Shown: piece by piece, positions 7,262 through 17,409 of the stretch
Position numbering within the stretch: the first letter of the stretch is position 1
Layout of the letters: each line of letters begins with the position of its first letter
Assembly (NCBI GenBank): GCA_937136055.1
Contig: CAKZOD010000050.1
Span: 1-64,000, forward strand
DNA length: 64,000 bases
Source of the DNA: an uncultured Oceanospirillaceae bacterium
Lineage (GTDB): Bacteria; Pseudomonadota; Gammaproteobacteria; Pseudomonadales; Balneatricaceae
Direction of reading: 5' to 3'
Made by a program: the position numbers and the translations under genes
The notes under the pieces: model-generated
Databases searched by the model: none
What the model was told of the DNA's origin: nothing
What the model saw: the letters and a program-made list of their open reading frames with translations, nothing else

Positions 7262-7432
7262 ATGTTCAGCTTGGTCTCTATCAATGTTTTTTTGTTTGCA
7301 CTAGCTGCTGTGTTTGCAGCGCTTGGTTTCTTTATCACTTTGAAAGGTAGACGTGGTGGGGTTATTTATTTTAGCCTATCTTCAAGTTTTATTGTTTTCT
7401 GCGTGGGGAATTACTTCTTTAACCTTATGTAA
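7262..7432 (+). CDS. 56-residue two-helix membrane protein
   Basis: Below the ORF-track length limit. The ORF from ATG (7262) to TAA has two hydrophobic helices, about residues 3-26 (NVFLFALAAVFAALGFF) and 35-53 (VIYFSLSSSFIVFCVG). They are joined by a short basic loop KGRRGG, giving a hairpin topology with the loop probably cytoplasmic. AGGGG lies about six bases before the ATG. No family was recognised. Basic loop, composition and ribosome site together support a real small gene. Confidence 0.55.
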   Translation: MFSLVSINVFLFALAAVFAALGFFITLKGRRGGVIYFSLSSSFIVFCVGNYFFNLM

Positions 7433-7513
7433 TCCATGCTTTTTTGTGGTGTAAATGTTGTGCTCAAAAGGCCTGTAATCAAACTCTGTAATGAAAACCT
7501 GTAATAAAGTTAA

Positions 7514-7684
7514 CTAAATACATCGCTCATGCAGCTTGTAGAAGCCTAACCCTAGCTCTCTAGGGCTATCTAAACTTTGATAATTAGTCATTAACAAAAC
7601 ACCGTTGTAACGTTGATGCTTGTAGCTGAACTGTTTAATGATTATTCCTTCCAGTTTTTCGTTTAAATAAATACCGTCTTTCAT
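7514..7684 (-). CDS. Hypothetical small protein
   Basis: 56 residues from the ATG at 7684; the track starts at an upstream TTG. It is soluble with mixed charged and aromatic residues, with no motif or family recognised. No strong ribosome site precedes it. It is the only ORF in a roughly 320-base gap and is divergent from the lipoprotein gene. Real coding status is uncertain. Confidence 0.3.
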   Translation of the reverse strand: MKDGIYLNEKLEGIIIKQFSYKHQRYNGVLLMTNYQSLDSPRELGLGFYKLHERCI

Positions 7685-7758
7685 ATATATATCGTTCAAT
7701 ATTGATTATTATCATCTATAAATGGATTTAAATTATTCTTTCTGGATGTAGAGTTGTT

Positions 7759-8820
7759 ATGGATAACAATAAGAAAACAGTATTGAAAACTTGCCTGGTA
7801 GTTGTCTGTTGTTTATTAAGTGCTTGCCAGTTCATTCGTGTAGAGCAAGCGAGCTTTAAGTTAACAGAGCCTCTGCAACTTAATTCTAAATCTCAATTTA
7901 TCTTTAACCCCAGTGGTAAAGAATCTTTTTCTCTCAAGTCTAAACCTACTGATAAACAAAAAGCGGGTTATCGTCGATTTTGCCAGAATACGCAAAAACT
8001 TCATTGTCGTAACAAGCTTCCCTATTTAAGGTATGTTGGGCTAAAAGGTTATTTTGACACTCAGCAAGCCATTAAAACTGACAACCCTAATTATGAATAC
8101 CATCCTGTAGTGCTTGAAAATGGTGATAAATACTTCTTTCTATCGCTTAAATCGGAGGGTGGTAAATATGGTGAAAAATCACCAATTAAGGCACTCTCGT
8201 TTGCTGAGAATATCCAACAGCGGCCGTTGATGGAAAACTCAACTATCAACATAGTGGGTGAATACTCAAGTTTTGGAGATTCTTTTTTAAAGCTTAGTAA
8301 TGGGCAGGTGATTACTGAAAAGCAGTTGTCGTATATAAAAGAGATTAGTGCAAAATCTTTCAAGCCAAATACAGTCAGTGAGTTACTGCTAGACACAACA
8401 ATTGAACATAATGATGCATTTGACTCATATTTAATCTCTCAGAAGGGGACTGATAATAAAAATATTATCACGATGTTAATTGGTTTAAATGAGGTGGAGC
8501 CTTGGCTGCGTTTCAAAGTTGGCTACCAAGGGGCTAGAAAGCTTGATTTAACAGCTTATAGCATTGTTGCAGATGACTTTACGTGGCGCTCACCTGCTTT
8601 AGCATTTGAAAAAAAGCAAAAGGCACCTAAAGTTATTGAAAGCTTCGAAGTGATGGCAAATGACCGTGAAATTAGGAATGTACAAACGCTCGCTAACGCT
8701 TCAAAAGCCTCAATTCAATTACATGGTAATAGAAAGTCTGTACAGGAAACTTTGAAAGAGGATCAAAAAAAGCAGCTCGCTAACATGATTACTTTGTATC
8801 AATTATTAGCCAAAAAATAA
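7759..8820 (+). CDS. Putative lipoprotein of unknown function
   Basis: 353 residues. The N-terminus is basic (NNKKTVLKT), then hydrophobic, then a lipobox LLSAC with the Cys at about residue 22. It should therefore be lipidated and anchored in the inner or outer membrane; no Asp follows the Cys, favouring the outer membrane. The mature part has no recognised domain. It stands alone between a small divergent ORF and a chemotaxis receptor, with no operon partner evident. Confidence 0.65.
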   Translation: MDNNKKTVLKTCLVVVCCLLSACQFIRVEQASFKLTEPLQLNSKSQFIFNPSGKESFSLKSKPTDKQKAGYRRFCQNTQKLHCRNKLPYLRYVGLKGYFDTQQAIKTDNPNYEYHPVVLENGDKYFFLSLKSEGGKYGEKSPIKALSFAENIQQRPLMENSTINIVGEYSSFGDSFLKLSNGQVITEKQLSYIKEISAKSFKPNTVSELLLDTTIEHNDAFDSYLISQKGTDNKNIITMLIGLNEVEPWLRFKVGYQGARKLDLTAYSIVADDFTWRSPALAFEKKQKAPKVIESFEVMANDREIRNVQTLANASKASIQLHGNRKSVQETLKEDQKKQLANMITLYQLLAKK

Positions 8821-9038
8821 GCATATAGAGGCTTTTTGAAATCGATCATTGAAATTTATTGATATGTTTGTTGTATGTCAAACTACACAATACTTCTTAT
8901 ATGAGCCGCTCTTTTAGTAGAGTGTCTCTATTTGTAGGAATAGTCATCTTCATTTTAGGTTGAAAATGAATCTTTTTTAGGTATTTGGACTATAGTTTAT
9001 CTATAGCGCATTTTTCCATTTAAGAATTGAAGATAACT

Positions 9039-11978
9039 ATGAAATTATTAAAACAGTTTAACAATCTGCTGCTTTCAACACGACTTATTGTATTAATGCT
9101 GATGATAGGTTTAATACCTTTGATCGCAGTAGGTGTGACGAACGTTATTGCGGCAAAATCTGCGGTGTATAAAGCTGAGTTTAGCCTATTAGAAAATTTA
9201 AAATTTGCCAAGAAAGACCAAATAGAAGCGTACTTCGATCAGATTCGAAATCAAGTCAGTGTGCTAGCAGAGAACAAAACGATCGTTAAAGCGGTTAAGC
9301 AATTTAGCACTGATTTAGCATCGCTCCCTAAAGATTTGGCGTTTGATGATGAAAAGCGCAACGCGTATAAAATGAGCGTTGAGGGGTATATTAATAAGGA
9401 CTTCCAACAGCAATATAGTAAAGAAAACCCCAGCCGCAAGCTTCATACACAGGGGCTAGTGCCCACTCAAGATGATGTTATAGCTGCTCAATATCTTTAT
9501 ATTAGTAACAACCCAAAATTGATTGGAAATAAAGACTTGCTCTTGTCTGCCAATGACGCGAGTGCATACACCAAGTCACATAAGAGTTATCATTCTGAGT
9601 TCAAACGGTATCTAGAAAAATTTCACTTCTACGATATGTTTTTGATTGATGCTCAGTCAGGTAGCGTTGTCTACAGTGTTTATAAAGAAATTGACTTTGC
9701 GACGAGCTTGAAAACGGGGCCTTTTAAAGATTCAGCTCTTGCTAGCATTTTTCAAAAGGCTTCTTTGTTAAAGCCGAACCAGCAAGCGGCGATAGTGGAT
9801 ATTAACTATTACCTTGCCTCCTACGATCAACCAGCTTCTTTCATAGGCTCACCGATTTATGAGAACGATCAGTTAATTGGCGTGCTCGTTTTTCAAATTC
9901 CGATTTCGATTATTAATAAAATACTTAATAAAACTGAAGGGATGGGCGATACAGGAGAAGTTTATCTCGTCGGTAAAGATAAACTGATGCGCTCTCAATC
10001 ACGCTTTGATACCCAGATGACTGTAATAAAGGCTAAAGTTGACACACTAGCGTCACAACAAGTTTTTGCTGAAGATAAAGATATTCACACAATGGATAAT
10101 TATTTAGGTAAAGAGGTTATCTCTGTGTATGCGAAGTTAGGAATTGAAGGTTTGGACTGGGCTATTATTGCCGATATTGAAACAGATGAAGCATTAGCTG
10201 CGATAAAAACGGAGATAATTTTTAACCTGATAATAGGGGTTGTATCTGCGGTTGTAGTTATTTGGGTTGCTACTTATTTTGCTCGAAGTATCGCTAATCC
10301 CTTAAATGGCGCGGTGGAAATAGCTGAAAAAGTGGCTCATGGTAAGTTAGACAATACAATAGTCGTCAACACTTGCTGTGAGGTGGGTAACTTACTGCGC
10401 TCTCTTAATAAAATGCAGAATAACTTAAAGCTACGTATCGAAGCTGACCAAAAGGCGCTGGCAAAGAACACGCGTATAAAGCAAGCGTTGGATAACATAA
10501 GTGCCAATATGCTGGTGGTTGATGTGAATAACACCATTGTTTATAGCAATAACGCGATGGACAACTTTTTTCGCTTTGCACGTCGTCAGTTAGAGTCTGA
10601 AAACGCTAATTTAGATATCTCAAACGTAGTGGGGCAGCACTCACTATTCGAACTACTTCCAAATGCACAGCGACAACTAAATACTTTACTGCATAACGAA
10701 AGTAATAATAATGAGAGCAGATGTCATATCCAATTGACAGACTTGCAAATCACTCTAACAGCGAACCCTGTGCTTAATAGTGAAGGTAGAAGGTTAGGTA
10801 CGGTGATTGAATGGAAAGATAGGACGATAGAATTAGCCACTGAGAAAGAAGTACAAAAAGTAGTTGATAATGCATTGAAAGGTGACCTATCAAGCCGTAT
10901 TGAAATTGCTGCAAAAGACGGTTTTTTTGCTAATTTAGCTAATAGTGTAAATCAGCTAATGGCCGTATCTGAAGGGGTAACTAATGATATTTTATCTGTG
11001 TTAGAGGCCATGGCTAAAGGTGATTTAGATCAGAAGATGGAAGCTAATTATCAAGGGGTTTATCAGCAGTTGAAGTTAAATGTAAACGCTACTTGCGATA
11101 AGTTAAAAGAGGTCGTTAGCCAGATACAGGCCTCAGCCAGTTTTGTAAAACTAGGCACGTCAGAAATATCTATGGCGACACAAGATTTAAATAAGCGCAC
11201 AGAAGAGCAGTCAGCCAGTTTGCAACAAACAGCAACTAGCATGGCTTCTATACATGACAAGATGCAGCAAAATGCAGCGCTGTCACAGCAGGCTAGTGAG
11301 TTGGTGAATCAATCACGCTCAACCGCATTAGAAGGTGGAGAGGTGGTCGATCTAACCTTAAAGGCAATGATCGATATTGAAAAGTCGAGCAAGAAAATTG
11401 CTGAAGTGATTAGTGTTATCGATTCCATATCTTTTCAAATTAATTTACTGGCTTTAAATGCAGCGGTAGAAGCGGCTAGAGTTGGAGAGCTAGGTCGCGG
11501 CTTTGGTGTGGTGGCCAGTGAGGTGAGAAAGCTTGCCAGTATAAGCGCGGAATCTGCAAAAGAGATTTCAGTGTCTATCGCATCAAGTAATGAAAAAGTT
11601 AAAGAGGGAATGCGCTTAGCGTATGAGTCTGGGGGCAAACTGACAGAAATAGTGGGTAGTGTGAATCAAACTGCAGAATTTGTTGAAGAAATTGCCGCCT
11701 TAAATCTGGAGCAATCAAATAGTGTTGGTGAAATAAATACTGCGGTAAGCTACATTGATGAAATCGCTATCCAAAATGCAGCGATGGTCGAGCAAGCGAC
11801 CAAAGCGAGCGAGCATTTAGGAGAGCAAGCCCACCAGTTAGAGAAAATGACCAGTTTCTTTTCGCGGGAATCTTTAGATCGTTTATATCAGCAAGGAGAT
11901 GCTGAGGATACTCAAAAAAATGAGAGGCCAGCTTCGCATTCATCGCATGAGGCTGCTCCATACAAAACCAATAGTTAA
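9039..11978 (+). CDS. Methyl-accepting chemotaxis protein with a large periplasmic sensor and a PAS domain
   Basis: 979 residues from the ATG at 9039; the track uses a TTG at 9027. A first membrane helix (about 14-36) is followed by a periplasmic Cache-like sensor of about 350 residues and a second helix (about 391-413, [18 protein letters not shown]). Next come HAMP (about 415-465), PAS (about 485-595), a further HAMP-like linker, and the methyl-accepting signalling domain. The hairpin tip lies at about 797-825 ([20 protein letters not shown]). It would report an extracellular or redox signal to CheA/CheW. No che genes lie nearby, as is common for receptors. It appears intact and monocistronic. 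Confidence 0.93.
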   Translation: MKLLKQFNNLLLSTRLIVLMLMIGLIPLIAVGVTNVIAAKSAVYKAEFSLLENLKFAKKDQIEAYFDQIRNQVSVLAENKTIVKAVKQFSTDLASLPKDLAFDDEKRNAYKMSVEGYINKDFQQQYSKENPSRKLHTQGLVPTQDDVIAAQYLYISNNPKLIGNKDLLLSANDASAYTKSHKSYHSEFKRYLEKFHFYDMFLIDAQSGSVVYSVYKEIDFATSLKTGPFKDSALASIFQKASLLKPNQQAAIVDINYYLASYDQPASFIGSPIYENDQLIGVLVFQIPISIINKILNKTEGMGDTGEVYLVGKDKLMRSQSRFDTQMTVIKAKVDTLASQQVFAEDKDIHTMDNYLGKEVISVYAKLGIEGLDWAIIADIETDEALAAIKTEIIFNLIIGVVSAVVVIWVATYFARSIANPLNGAVEIAEKVAHGKLDNTIVVNTCCEVGNLLRSLNKMQNNLKLRIEADQKALAKNTRIKQALDNISANMLVVDVNNTIVYSNNAMDNFFRFARRQLESENANLDISNVVGQHSLFELLPNAQRQLNTLLHNESNNNESRCHIQLTDLQITLTANPVLNSEGRRLGTVIEWKDRTIELATEKEVQKVVDNALKGDLSSRIEIAAKDGFFANLANSVNQLMAVSEGVTNDILSVLEAMAKGDLDQKMEANYQGVYQQLKLNVNATCDKLKEVVSQIQASASFVKLGTSEISMATQDLNKRTEEQSASLQQTATSMASIHDKMQQNAALSQQASELVNQSRSTALEGGEVVDLTLKAMIDIEKSSKKIAEVISVIDSISFQINLLALNAAVEAARVGELGRGFGVVASEVRKLASISAESAKEISVSIASSNEKVKEGMRLAYESGGKLTEIVGSVNQTAEFVEEIAALNLEQSNSVGEINTAVSYIDEIAIQNAAMVEQATKASEHLGEQAHQLEKMTSFFSRESLDRLYQQGDAEDTQKNERPASHSSHEAAPYKTNS

Positions 11979-12083
11979 AACTTATCTATTAAATGTACGA
12001 GTCGATAATAAGCAGGCTTTTATAGAGATCTAAGTGTTCTTTCGATAGACTCTCCTTTTTGAATAACATTCAGGGATCTCTTT

Positions 12084-12578
12084 ATGCTTAATGTAGTGAA
12101 GACCACGCGTTTTTATCAATCCACAGTCACCGCTATAAAGTGGGCTATTACAGCTTCATTGTTATCAGCAGCCAGTGTCAATGCTGAACAAGTTGGTAGC
12201 GTTGATACTAGTTTTAAGCTACTTGGCGCTAACCATAAAATTGTTATTGAAGCCTTTGATGACCCTAAAGTCAGCGGTGTATCTTGCCATTTATCACGTG
12301 CTAAAAAGGGCGGTATTACAGGTAGTTTAGGGCTAGCAGAAGACACTTCTGATGCATCTATTGCATGTCGGCAAGTAGGGCCTATTACTATCAATGAGGA
12401 GCTTAAAGATGGCGAAAAAGTTTTCAAAGAGCGAACCTCCATTCTTTTCAAAACAATGCAAGTCGTTCGCATGTTAGATAAAAAGCGTAATGTGCTCATT
12501 TACCTTGTTTACTCTGACAAGCTAGTCGATGGTTCACCAAAAAATAGTATTTCAACAGTGCCTATTCGCCCTTGGTAA
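12084..12578 (+). CDS. creA: CreA family periplasmic protein
   Basis: 164 residues with a signal peptide (cleavage near NAEQ) and the conserved CreA core. [12 protein letters not shown], an AFDDPKV segment, [12 protein letters not shown] and a second Cys (ACRQVGPI) suggest an intramolecular disulfide. The biochemical role of CreA is not established. The ribosome site AGGGATCT precedes the ATG. It is monocistronic here and not linked to creBCD. Confidence 0.9.
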   Translation: MLNVVKTTRFYQSTVTAIKWAITASLLSAASVNAEQVGSVDTSFKLLGANHKIVIEAFDDPKVSGVSCHLSRAKKGGITGSLGLAEDTSDASIACRQVGPITINEELKDGEKVFKERTSILFKTMQVVRMLDKKRNVLIYLVYSDKLVDGSPKNSISTVPIRPW

Positions 12579-12690
12579 AAGCCAGCTATACGCGGTTGTG
12601 GTTGAATCTAAACAAGAAATTGCAACGTACCTAGCAATAATGAAATTAATCTATTTCCCCGTACTAACGTAATAAAATAGGCTGCTAAAC

Positions 12691-13455
12691 GTGTTAGATA
12701 AAGTATCAAGTTGGTTACGACCGCAACAGTTAGTGGATGATCAAAGTGCAATTTGGATTGTCGATTGTTTTCAATATGCGCTAGAGCATTTTGATCGTGA
12801 GGAGTTTTTTAATCGCTGCCAATTGATTCAGCCGACAAATACATTTTTTCCGGGGAATGTGAGTAGTGTGCAAGAAAAAGCGCAAAATATTTTTCAGCAC
12901 TGCATTCGCTATGCAGGCCTTAGCCACTGGCCTTTTAAGCTGAGCCACACAGGGATGTCAATGTCGAGCGCGGTTTTAACACCTGATACGCTTACAATTG
13001 AGCGTGACTCAAAAAAAGAACTGAATCAGATTGAGGTTAAAAATGACCATTTTACGATTGGTTATAATAGCCAACAAACGTTAAAGCCTGAGGATTTAGC
13101 AGCGAGCTTTGCTCAGCTGTTTGCTCAGTACATGATATTTCACGCTGCTCAATTGCCGCCGCGTGGCCAAACACATCTGATGGAAGCGAGTGAGGTAATT
13201 TCAGTATTTATGGGGTTTGGTGTGGTATTAGCCAATTCTGCTTATACATTTAGAGGTGGTTGTGGCAGTTGCTTTAATCCTTCTGCAAATCGCCAAGCGA
13301 GCTTGACTGAAAACGAAGTGTTGTTCGCCCTAGCAGTATTTTGCTGTTATAAAGATATTTCTAATAAAGAAGCCACTCAGCATTTAAAAAAGCATCTACG
13401 CCGTTCTTTTATTGCTGCCAGAAAACAAGCGCAGCAACTACTATCTGATGGCTAA
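12691..13455 (+). CDS. Conserved hypothetical protein
   Basis: 254 residues starting at GTG; no in-frame ATG fits better. No signal peptide or membrane helix is seen. It is rich in Gln and aromatic residues. A Cys/Gly segment RGGCGSCFNPSANR (about residues 189-202) precedes a helical, basic C-terminus (LKKHLRRSFIAARKQAQ). I do not recognise a named domain. It is followed by a bidirectional terminator shared with the convergent DUF2145 gene. Confidence 0.6.
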   Translation: MLDKVSSWLRPQQLVDDQSAIWIVDCFQYALEHFDREEFFNRCQLIQPTNTFFPGNVSSVQEKAQNIFQHCIRYAGLSHWPFKLSHTGMSMSSAVLTPDTLTIERDSKKELNQIEVKNDHFTIGYNSQQTLKPEDLAASFAQLFAQYMIFHAAQLPPRGQTHLMEASEVISVFMGFGVVLANSAYTFRGGCGSCFNPSANRQASLTENEVLFALAVFCCYKDISNKEATQHLKKHLRRSFIAARKQAQQLLSDG

Positions 13456-13471
13456 TATAAATAGCGCTCAT

Positions 13472-13506
13472 AAAAAAGCGAACAGACATTGATCCGATCG
13501 CTTTTT
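13472..13506. terminator. Bidirectional terminator
   Basis: AAAAAAGCGA and TCGCTTTTT flank a loop of about 16 bases. The A-run and T-run allow termination for both converging genes, the 254-residue ORF and the DUF2145 gene. Confidence 0.75.
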
Positions 13507-13546
13507 ATGTACTTTTTGCATTTTTCATCGATCCTTTCCAGCATCT

Positions 13547-14371
13547 TTAAATATTGTTAGTGACTCTGCCGTTTGCATTGAGAGTGATTGATTTATAAAG
13601 CAAATCATAATTATTTAAGTATCTTGAGATACTGCCAAAGGTCGCTGTTTTGACTTTCGATTTATGATCAGCAGTCGTTACCCCTGATACAAAAGCATTA
13701 CCTAGCATGAGCTTAAATGGGCTGCTATGCACTGTTTGAGGTGTGAAGTAGGTTTTATGGTTCTCATACAAGCGCTCTAAGTTGGTCGTCTGATAAATAG
13801 CTGAGTTGAGTACCAATAACGTATGTTCAGTACAGTTTTGGTATTTATTGTTCATTGGGTTGGCGATAACAGAATAGTTCGGGTTGTGCACTTGTTGTGC
13901 GACGCCGTTGTTAATGGCTTCTATTAAGCGCTGTTGCACTGCGGGCGTCGGGATACTAATGCCAGCACTTAAGCGTTGCGCTCCCCAGAAAAAATCGACA
14001 GGGAAATCAGTGACTAAATCACTTTTATTAGGACGCTTGTTACGCTGATACAAATTGTGAATGACATAACCTTTTGCGTTTTCTCCGTTTTTCAGTTTTA
14101 TCTGAGAGTAGACCGCAATAGCGGTATGTGTGAATTTAATACCTCTAGGTAACCCTTTTGGGTCTTGTCCAATACGGCCAATAATGAAAGCGCGAGCACC
14201 TTGGCGAGCAGCATAATGCTCAACTTGCTTAGCAAAGTTAGCTATTTGATCAGCAGAAAAATGTGCCTTTGCATTGCTTTGGCTGCCAGCTATTGCAGGC
14301 ATTGTGATTGCTGTGGTTAGTGTCAGTGTAGCAGCGATTGATAGCGTCTTTAAAATTGATGGCGTTTTCAT
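13547..14371 (-). CDS. DUF2145 family secreted protein
   Basis: 274 residues from the ATG at 14371, which has a strong AAGGAG site; the track extension to 14455 runs into the upstream gene. A signal peptide ends near PAIAG. The mature part has the DUF2145 pattern: a FIGRIGQDP block, FTHTAIAVYS, a Tyr-rich block, and KYQNCTEHTLLVLN with a Cys and a His. That is suggestive of a papain-like or NlpC-like fold, though a catalytic function is not shown. It lies 37 bases after the 110-residue secreted protein and probably forms an operon with it. The divergent HTH gene may regulate the pair. Confidence 0.8.
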   Translation of the reverse strand: MKTPSILKTLSIAATLTLTTAITMPAIAGSQSNAKAHFSADQIANFAKQVEHYAARQGARAFIIGRIGQDPKGLPRGIKFTHTAIAVYSQIKLKNGENAKGYVIHNLYQRNKRPNKSDLVTDFPVDFFWGAQRLSAGISIPTPAVQQRLIEAINNGVAQQVHNPNYSVIANPMNNKYQNCTEHTLLVLNSAIYQTTNLERLYENHKTYFTPQTVHSSPFKLMLGNAFVSGVTTADHKSKVKTATFGSISRYLNNYDLLYKSITLNANGRVTNNI

Positions 14372-14408
14372 GATTACTCCTTGTATTAAAACGTTGTAAG
14401 CTGTGTTG

Positions 14409-14741
14409 TTACTGCATTGCTTTAGCAGGTGAAGGGTCCTGAGTAATTGCAACATCTGTTATTTCAAGCGGTTGGTATGCTTTTACCGAGCGATCAATCT
14501 CAGAGGCTGTTGCAGCACTTGCCATACCCACAGAGCCCACAGCAATTAAAGGTACTGCGACAACGCTGGCTGCGGTTTGAACTGAACCGGCTGTTAAATG
14601 TGAAGCCGCAAGTGCGCTGTAAGCGCTGCCTTCAGACAAGTTTTCAGAAGCAGAAGATGCAAAGCTCGTAGAAGAAAATAAAGCTGTAGAAATGATTGTT
14701 GTCGCAATTAAAGACAGTGTTTTAAAGTTTAGTTTTTTCAT
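14409..14741 (-). CDS. Small secreted Ala/Ser-rich protein
   Basis: 110 residues. It has a Sec signal peptide (KLNFKTLSLIATTIISTALF, cleavage near SFAS), then an Ala/Ser/Gly/Val-rich middle containing a hydrophobic stretch (VVAVPLIAVGSVGMA), and a polar tail. The ribosome site AAGGTG is eight bases upstream. It is the first gene of a unit with DUF2145. The hydrophobic stretch could be a membrane or fibre segment. The function is unknown. Confidence 0.65.
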   Translation of the reverse strand: MKKLNFKTLSLIATTIISTALFSSTSFASSASENLSEGSAYSALAASHLTAGSVQTAASVVAVPLIAVGSVGMASAATASEIDRSVKAYQPLEITDVAITQDPSPAKAMQ

Positions 14742-14862
14742 TTGAATTCACCTTTTGAATTATTGTGTTGACGAGAAATAGTATTTATCGAAAGTAAGTT
14801 CAGATAAACTAATGAAAAAAATGTATCGTTATTAACGACTAAAAGTATAAAAAGACAATACT

Positions 14863-15594
14863 ATGACTCAAGTTCAGCAAATTACCTCCGTTGTCAAAGG
14901 GTTGCTCAAGCAGCAACATATTACGTATGCAATGCTGGCAACGGCACTTGATATGAGTGAGGCGAATGTTAAGCGTATGTTTGCCAAACAAGCTTTAAGT
15001 TTGCAGCGTTTAGAGCAAATCTGTGATGTATTGAAATTAACCATGAGTGATTTGTTTCTGCATTTAGAGCGCCAAAAAGAGCAAACGACAACTTTGTCAA
15101 AAGAGCAAGAACAGCAACTTGTTAAAGATGTAGAGCTTTTACTAGTAGCCGTATGTGTTCGTGATGCATGGACTTTGCAAGAAATAGTTTCGCACTATCA
15201 AATAGAAGAGCATCGCTGTATCCAGTTGCTTGCGCGTCTTGATAAATTGAAAATGATTGAGTTATTACCGGGTAATCAATATAGGCTGCTTGTTGCTCAA
15301 GATTTTAAGTGGCTGCCAGATGGGCCGCTAGAACGCTACATTACTCATTATGTGCTGAAAGACTTTTTGGCCGCACGCTTTAAAGAAGAGGAGAGTTTTC
15401 GTTTTTATATGCCGGGCACCTATTCGGTGACGTCGGTTGACACGTTACGCCGTCGCTTGGAGGATCTTACCAGGGAGGCGGCAAGTTTAAATCAGCAGGA
15501 TGCAAAATTGCCGGTTAGCCAACGTAAACGAATTGGCCTGCTCGTTGCGATGCGTCCATGGGAGCTAGAGCAGTTTCAAAAGCTGCGTCGATGA
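14863..15594 (+). CDS. XRE-type helix-turn-helix regulator with a long C-terminal domain
   Basis: 243 residues. The N-terminal HTH covers about residues 18-60 (YAMLATALDMSEANVKRMF), a cro/C1-like fold. A second winged-helix-like segment may lie at about 100-150. The C-terminal basic part (RRRLEDLTREAA, RKRIGLLVAMRP) is of unknown role. It is divergent from the secreted-protein/DUF2145 pair across 120 bases and precedes the isochorismatase-fold gene by 34 bases. It may control either unit. Confidence 0.75.
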   Translation: MTQVQQITSVVKGLLKQQHITYAMLATALDMSEANVKRMFAKQALSLQRLEQICDVLKLTMSDLFLHLERQKEQTTTLSKEQEQQLVKDVELLLVAVCVRDAWTLQEIVSHYQIEEHRCIQLLARLDKLKMIELLPGNQYRLLVAQDFKWLPDGPLERYITHYVLKDFLAARFKEEESFRFYMPGTYSVTSVDTLRRRLEDLTREAASLNQQDAKLPVSQRKRIGLLVAMRPWELEQFQKLRR

Positions 15595-15628
15595 ATCCTT
15601 ATTGATTGTTAGAGAGGTTTGATAAACG

Positions 15629-16231
15629 ATGACACAATTACTGGATAGAAATAATTGCGGTTTAATCTTTGTGGATGTGCAAGGTGAACTTGCGCGTAAA
15701 GTTCATCAAAGCCAGCAGCTTATGACAAATCTGACATTTTTGATACAAAGCTTAGAAGTGCTTGGCATCCCTATTATTTGGCTAGAGCAATACCCAAAAG
15801 GATTAGGTACGACAGTGCCTGAAATAAAAGAGACACTGCAGTCTTATTCTAAAGCCAGCCCTGTATTAGAAAAAATGTACTTTAATGGTATGTCAGAGCC
15901 ATCGATTAAAGCGGCAGTAAAGGATGCAAACTGCCAGCAATGGCTTGTTGTTGGAATAGAGGCGCATGTGTGTGTTTACCAAACAGTGATGGGCTTAATA
16001 AATGCAAACTACAGTGCTTATCTACTGTGTGACGCAATTGCCTCACTCAGAGAGGAGGATATGCAACTAGCCGTTAAGCGTTTAACTCAGGAGGGGGCAC
16101 ATATTAGCAGTGTTGAAATGGCTGTTTTTGAATTATTAGAAGCGGCAAATAACGATGAGTTCAAAGCTGTTTTGTCTTTCATCAAACAACGCCAAGAAGC
16201 GTTGCGTCAAAATGCAAAAATTGTTTTATAG
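15629..16231 (+). CDS. Isochorismatase-family hydrolase (YcaC-like)
   Basis: 200 residues in the cysteine-hydrolase (isochorismatase) fold. The candidate triad is Asp in LIFVDVQGE (about residue 16), Lys in PVLEKMYF (about 84) and Cys in GIEAHVCVYQT (about 115). The cis-peptide-like GIEAHVC context is typical. The substrate cannot be told from sequence; relatives act on amides or nicotinamide-like compounds. It is 34 bases downstream of the HTH regulator on the same strand, a likely operon. Confidence 0.85.
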   Translation: MTQLLDRNNCGLIFVDVQGELARKVHQSQQLMTNLTFLIQSLEVLGIPIIWLEQYPKGLGTTVPEIKETLQSYSKASPVLEKMYFNGMSEPSIKAAVKDANCQQWLVVGIEAHVCVYQTVMGLINANYSAYLLCDAIASLREEDMQLAVKRLTQEGAHISSVEMAVFELLEAANNDEFKAVLSFIKQRQEALRQNAKIVL

Positions 16232-16421
16232 TGTGGTTAAATACCGACGATACTAAGGAGGGGTATCGATCATAGTGTTGATTTGAGACAATGCTAACTA
16301 TTCTTTTCGTTGGGCCAACTTGTTAAAATATAACTATAAAAATAAGAAAGGATAAGTAATAAGTAGGGAGTATTTGAGTTGATAGGCATTAAAAGAATTA
16401 ATGCTTTATTAATGAGGCGGT

Positions 16422-17333
16422 ATGAATATGAGCAACACGGATAAAGCACCATTAACGAAACAAGACCATCTATTACAGGCCGTTATAAATGCTGTGCCTG
16501 CACCAATCTTCTACAAAAACTCCGACGGATGTTATCTGGGGTGTAATAAAGCATTTGAGGAATATGTTGGCTTATCTAAAAAACAGCTTATCGGTAAAAC
16601 CGTTTTCGAACTATTTGATCTAGATTTGGCACTTATTTATGATGAGGCCGATAGAAAGTTGCTTGATCATAAAGCGCCACAAGTTTATGAGGCTCAAGTA
16701 CGCTACGCTGATGGAAGTTTGCATGACGTTATTTTCCACAAAGCGGTTTTTAGTGCTGTCCTTGAAAATATAGACGGCATTGTAGGGGTTATTCTCGATG
16801 TCACTGAGCGTAAGCAAGCTCAAAAAGAGTTAGAAAAATTAGCTATTACAGATGACTTAACGGGACTCGTGAACCGTTATTTTATCGTAAAAGCGTTAGA
16901 AAAAGCTTTGTTGCGTGCTGATCGAAACAATACGCAAGTCGCTTTTTTGATGCTCGATTTGGATAACTTTAAAGCCGTGAATGATACTTATGGACACCCA
17001 ACGGGCGATGCTCTCATCATTGATGTGGGCAAGCGTATTCTCAGTGCAGTTAGAGGCAACGATATTGTTGCGCGTATTGGTGGGGATGAGTTTGCGATAT
17101 TGCTCGATGGAGAAAATGTGCATGACATGGCGCAAAAAGTCGCTCAAAAAGTACTGACCCTTTTACACCAAACATTTGTTATTGATGGTAATGATTTGAA
17201 TATCGGGGTATCTATTGGTATTGCTACTTCAAACTGCGAAAAGTTAACGGCTAGCGATATTATGAAAAGTGCAGATATTGCGATGTATGAAGTGAAAGAG
17301 AGAGGAAAAGGTGATTATCAGTTTTATCACTGA
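16422..17333 (+). CDS. PAS-GGDEF diguanylate cyclase
   Basis: 303 residues, soluble. An N-terminal PAS domain (about 15-130, IFYKNSDGCYLGCNKAFEEY) is followed by a GGDEF domain (about 140-300). The active site RIGGDEFAILL is intact, so it should make cyclic di-GMP from two GTP. An RxxD inhibitory site is not evident before the GGDEF motif. The PAS domain probably senses a small ligand or redox state. GAGGCGG precedes the start; a second in-frame ATG lies two codons later. Probably monocistronic. Confidence 0.92.
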   Translation: MNMSNTDKAPLTKQDHLLQAVINAVPAPIFYKNSDGCYLGCNKAFEEYVGLSKKQLIGKTVFELFDLDLALIYDEADRKLLDHKAPQVYEAQVRYADGSLHDVIFHKAVFSAVLENIDGIVGVILDVTERKQAQKELEKLAITDDLTGLVNRYFIVKALEKALLRADRNNTQVAFLMLDLDNFKAVNDTYGHPTGDALIIDVGKRILSAVRGNDIVARIGGDEFAILLDGENVHDMAQKVAQKVLTLLHQTFVIDGNDLNIGVSIGIATSNCEKLTASDIMKSADIAMYEVKERGKGDYQFYH

Positions 17334-17409
17334 TTAAAAGTGCTTTGTAAAATATGAGGCAGTGAATACGACTTTCGTTATTTTAGTATTATACAAAGCC
17401 GTTAAATTG

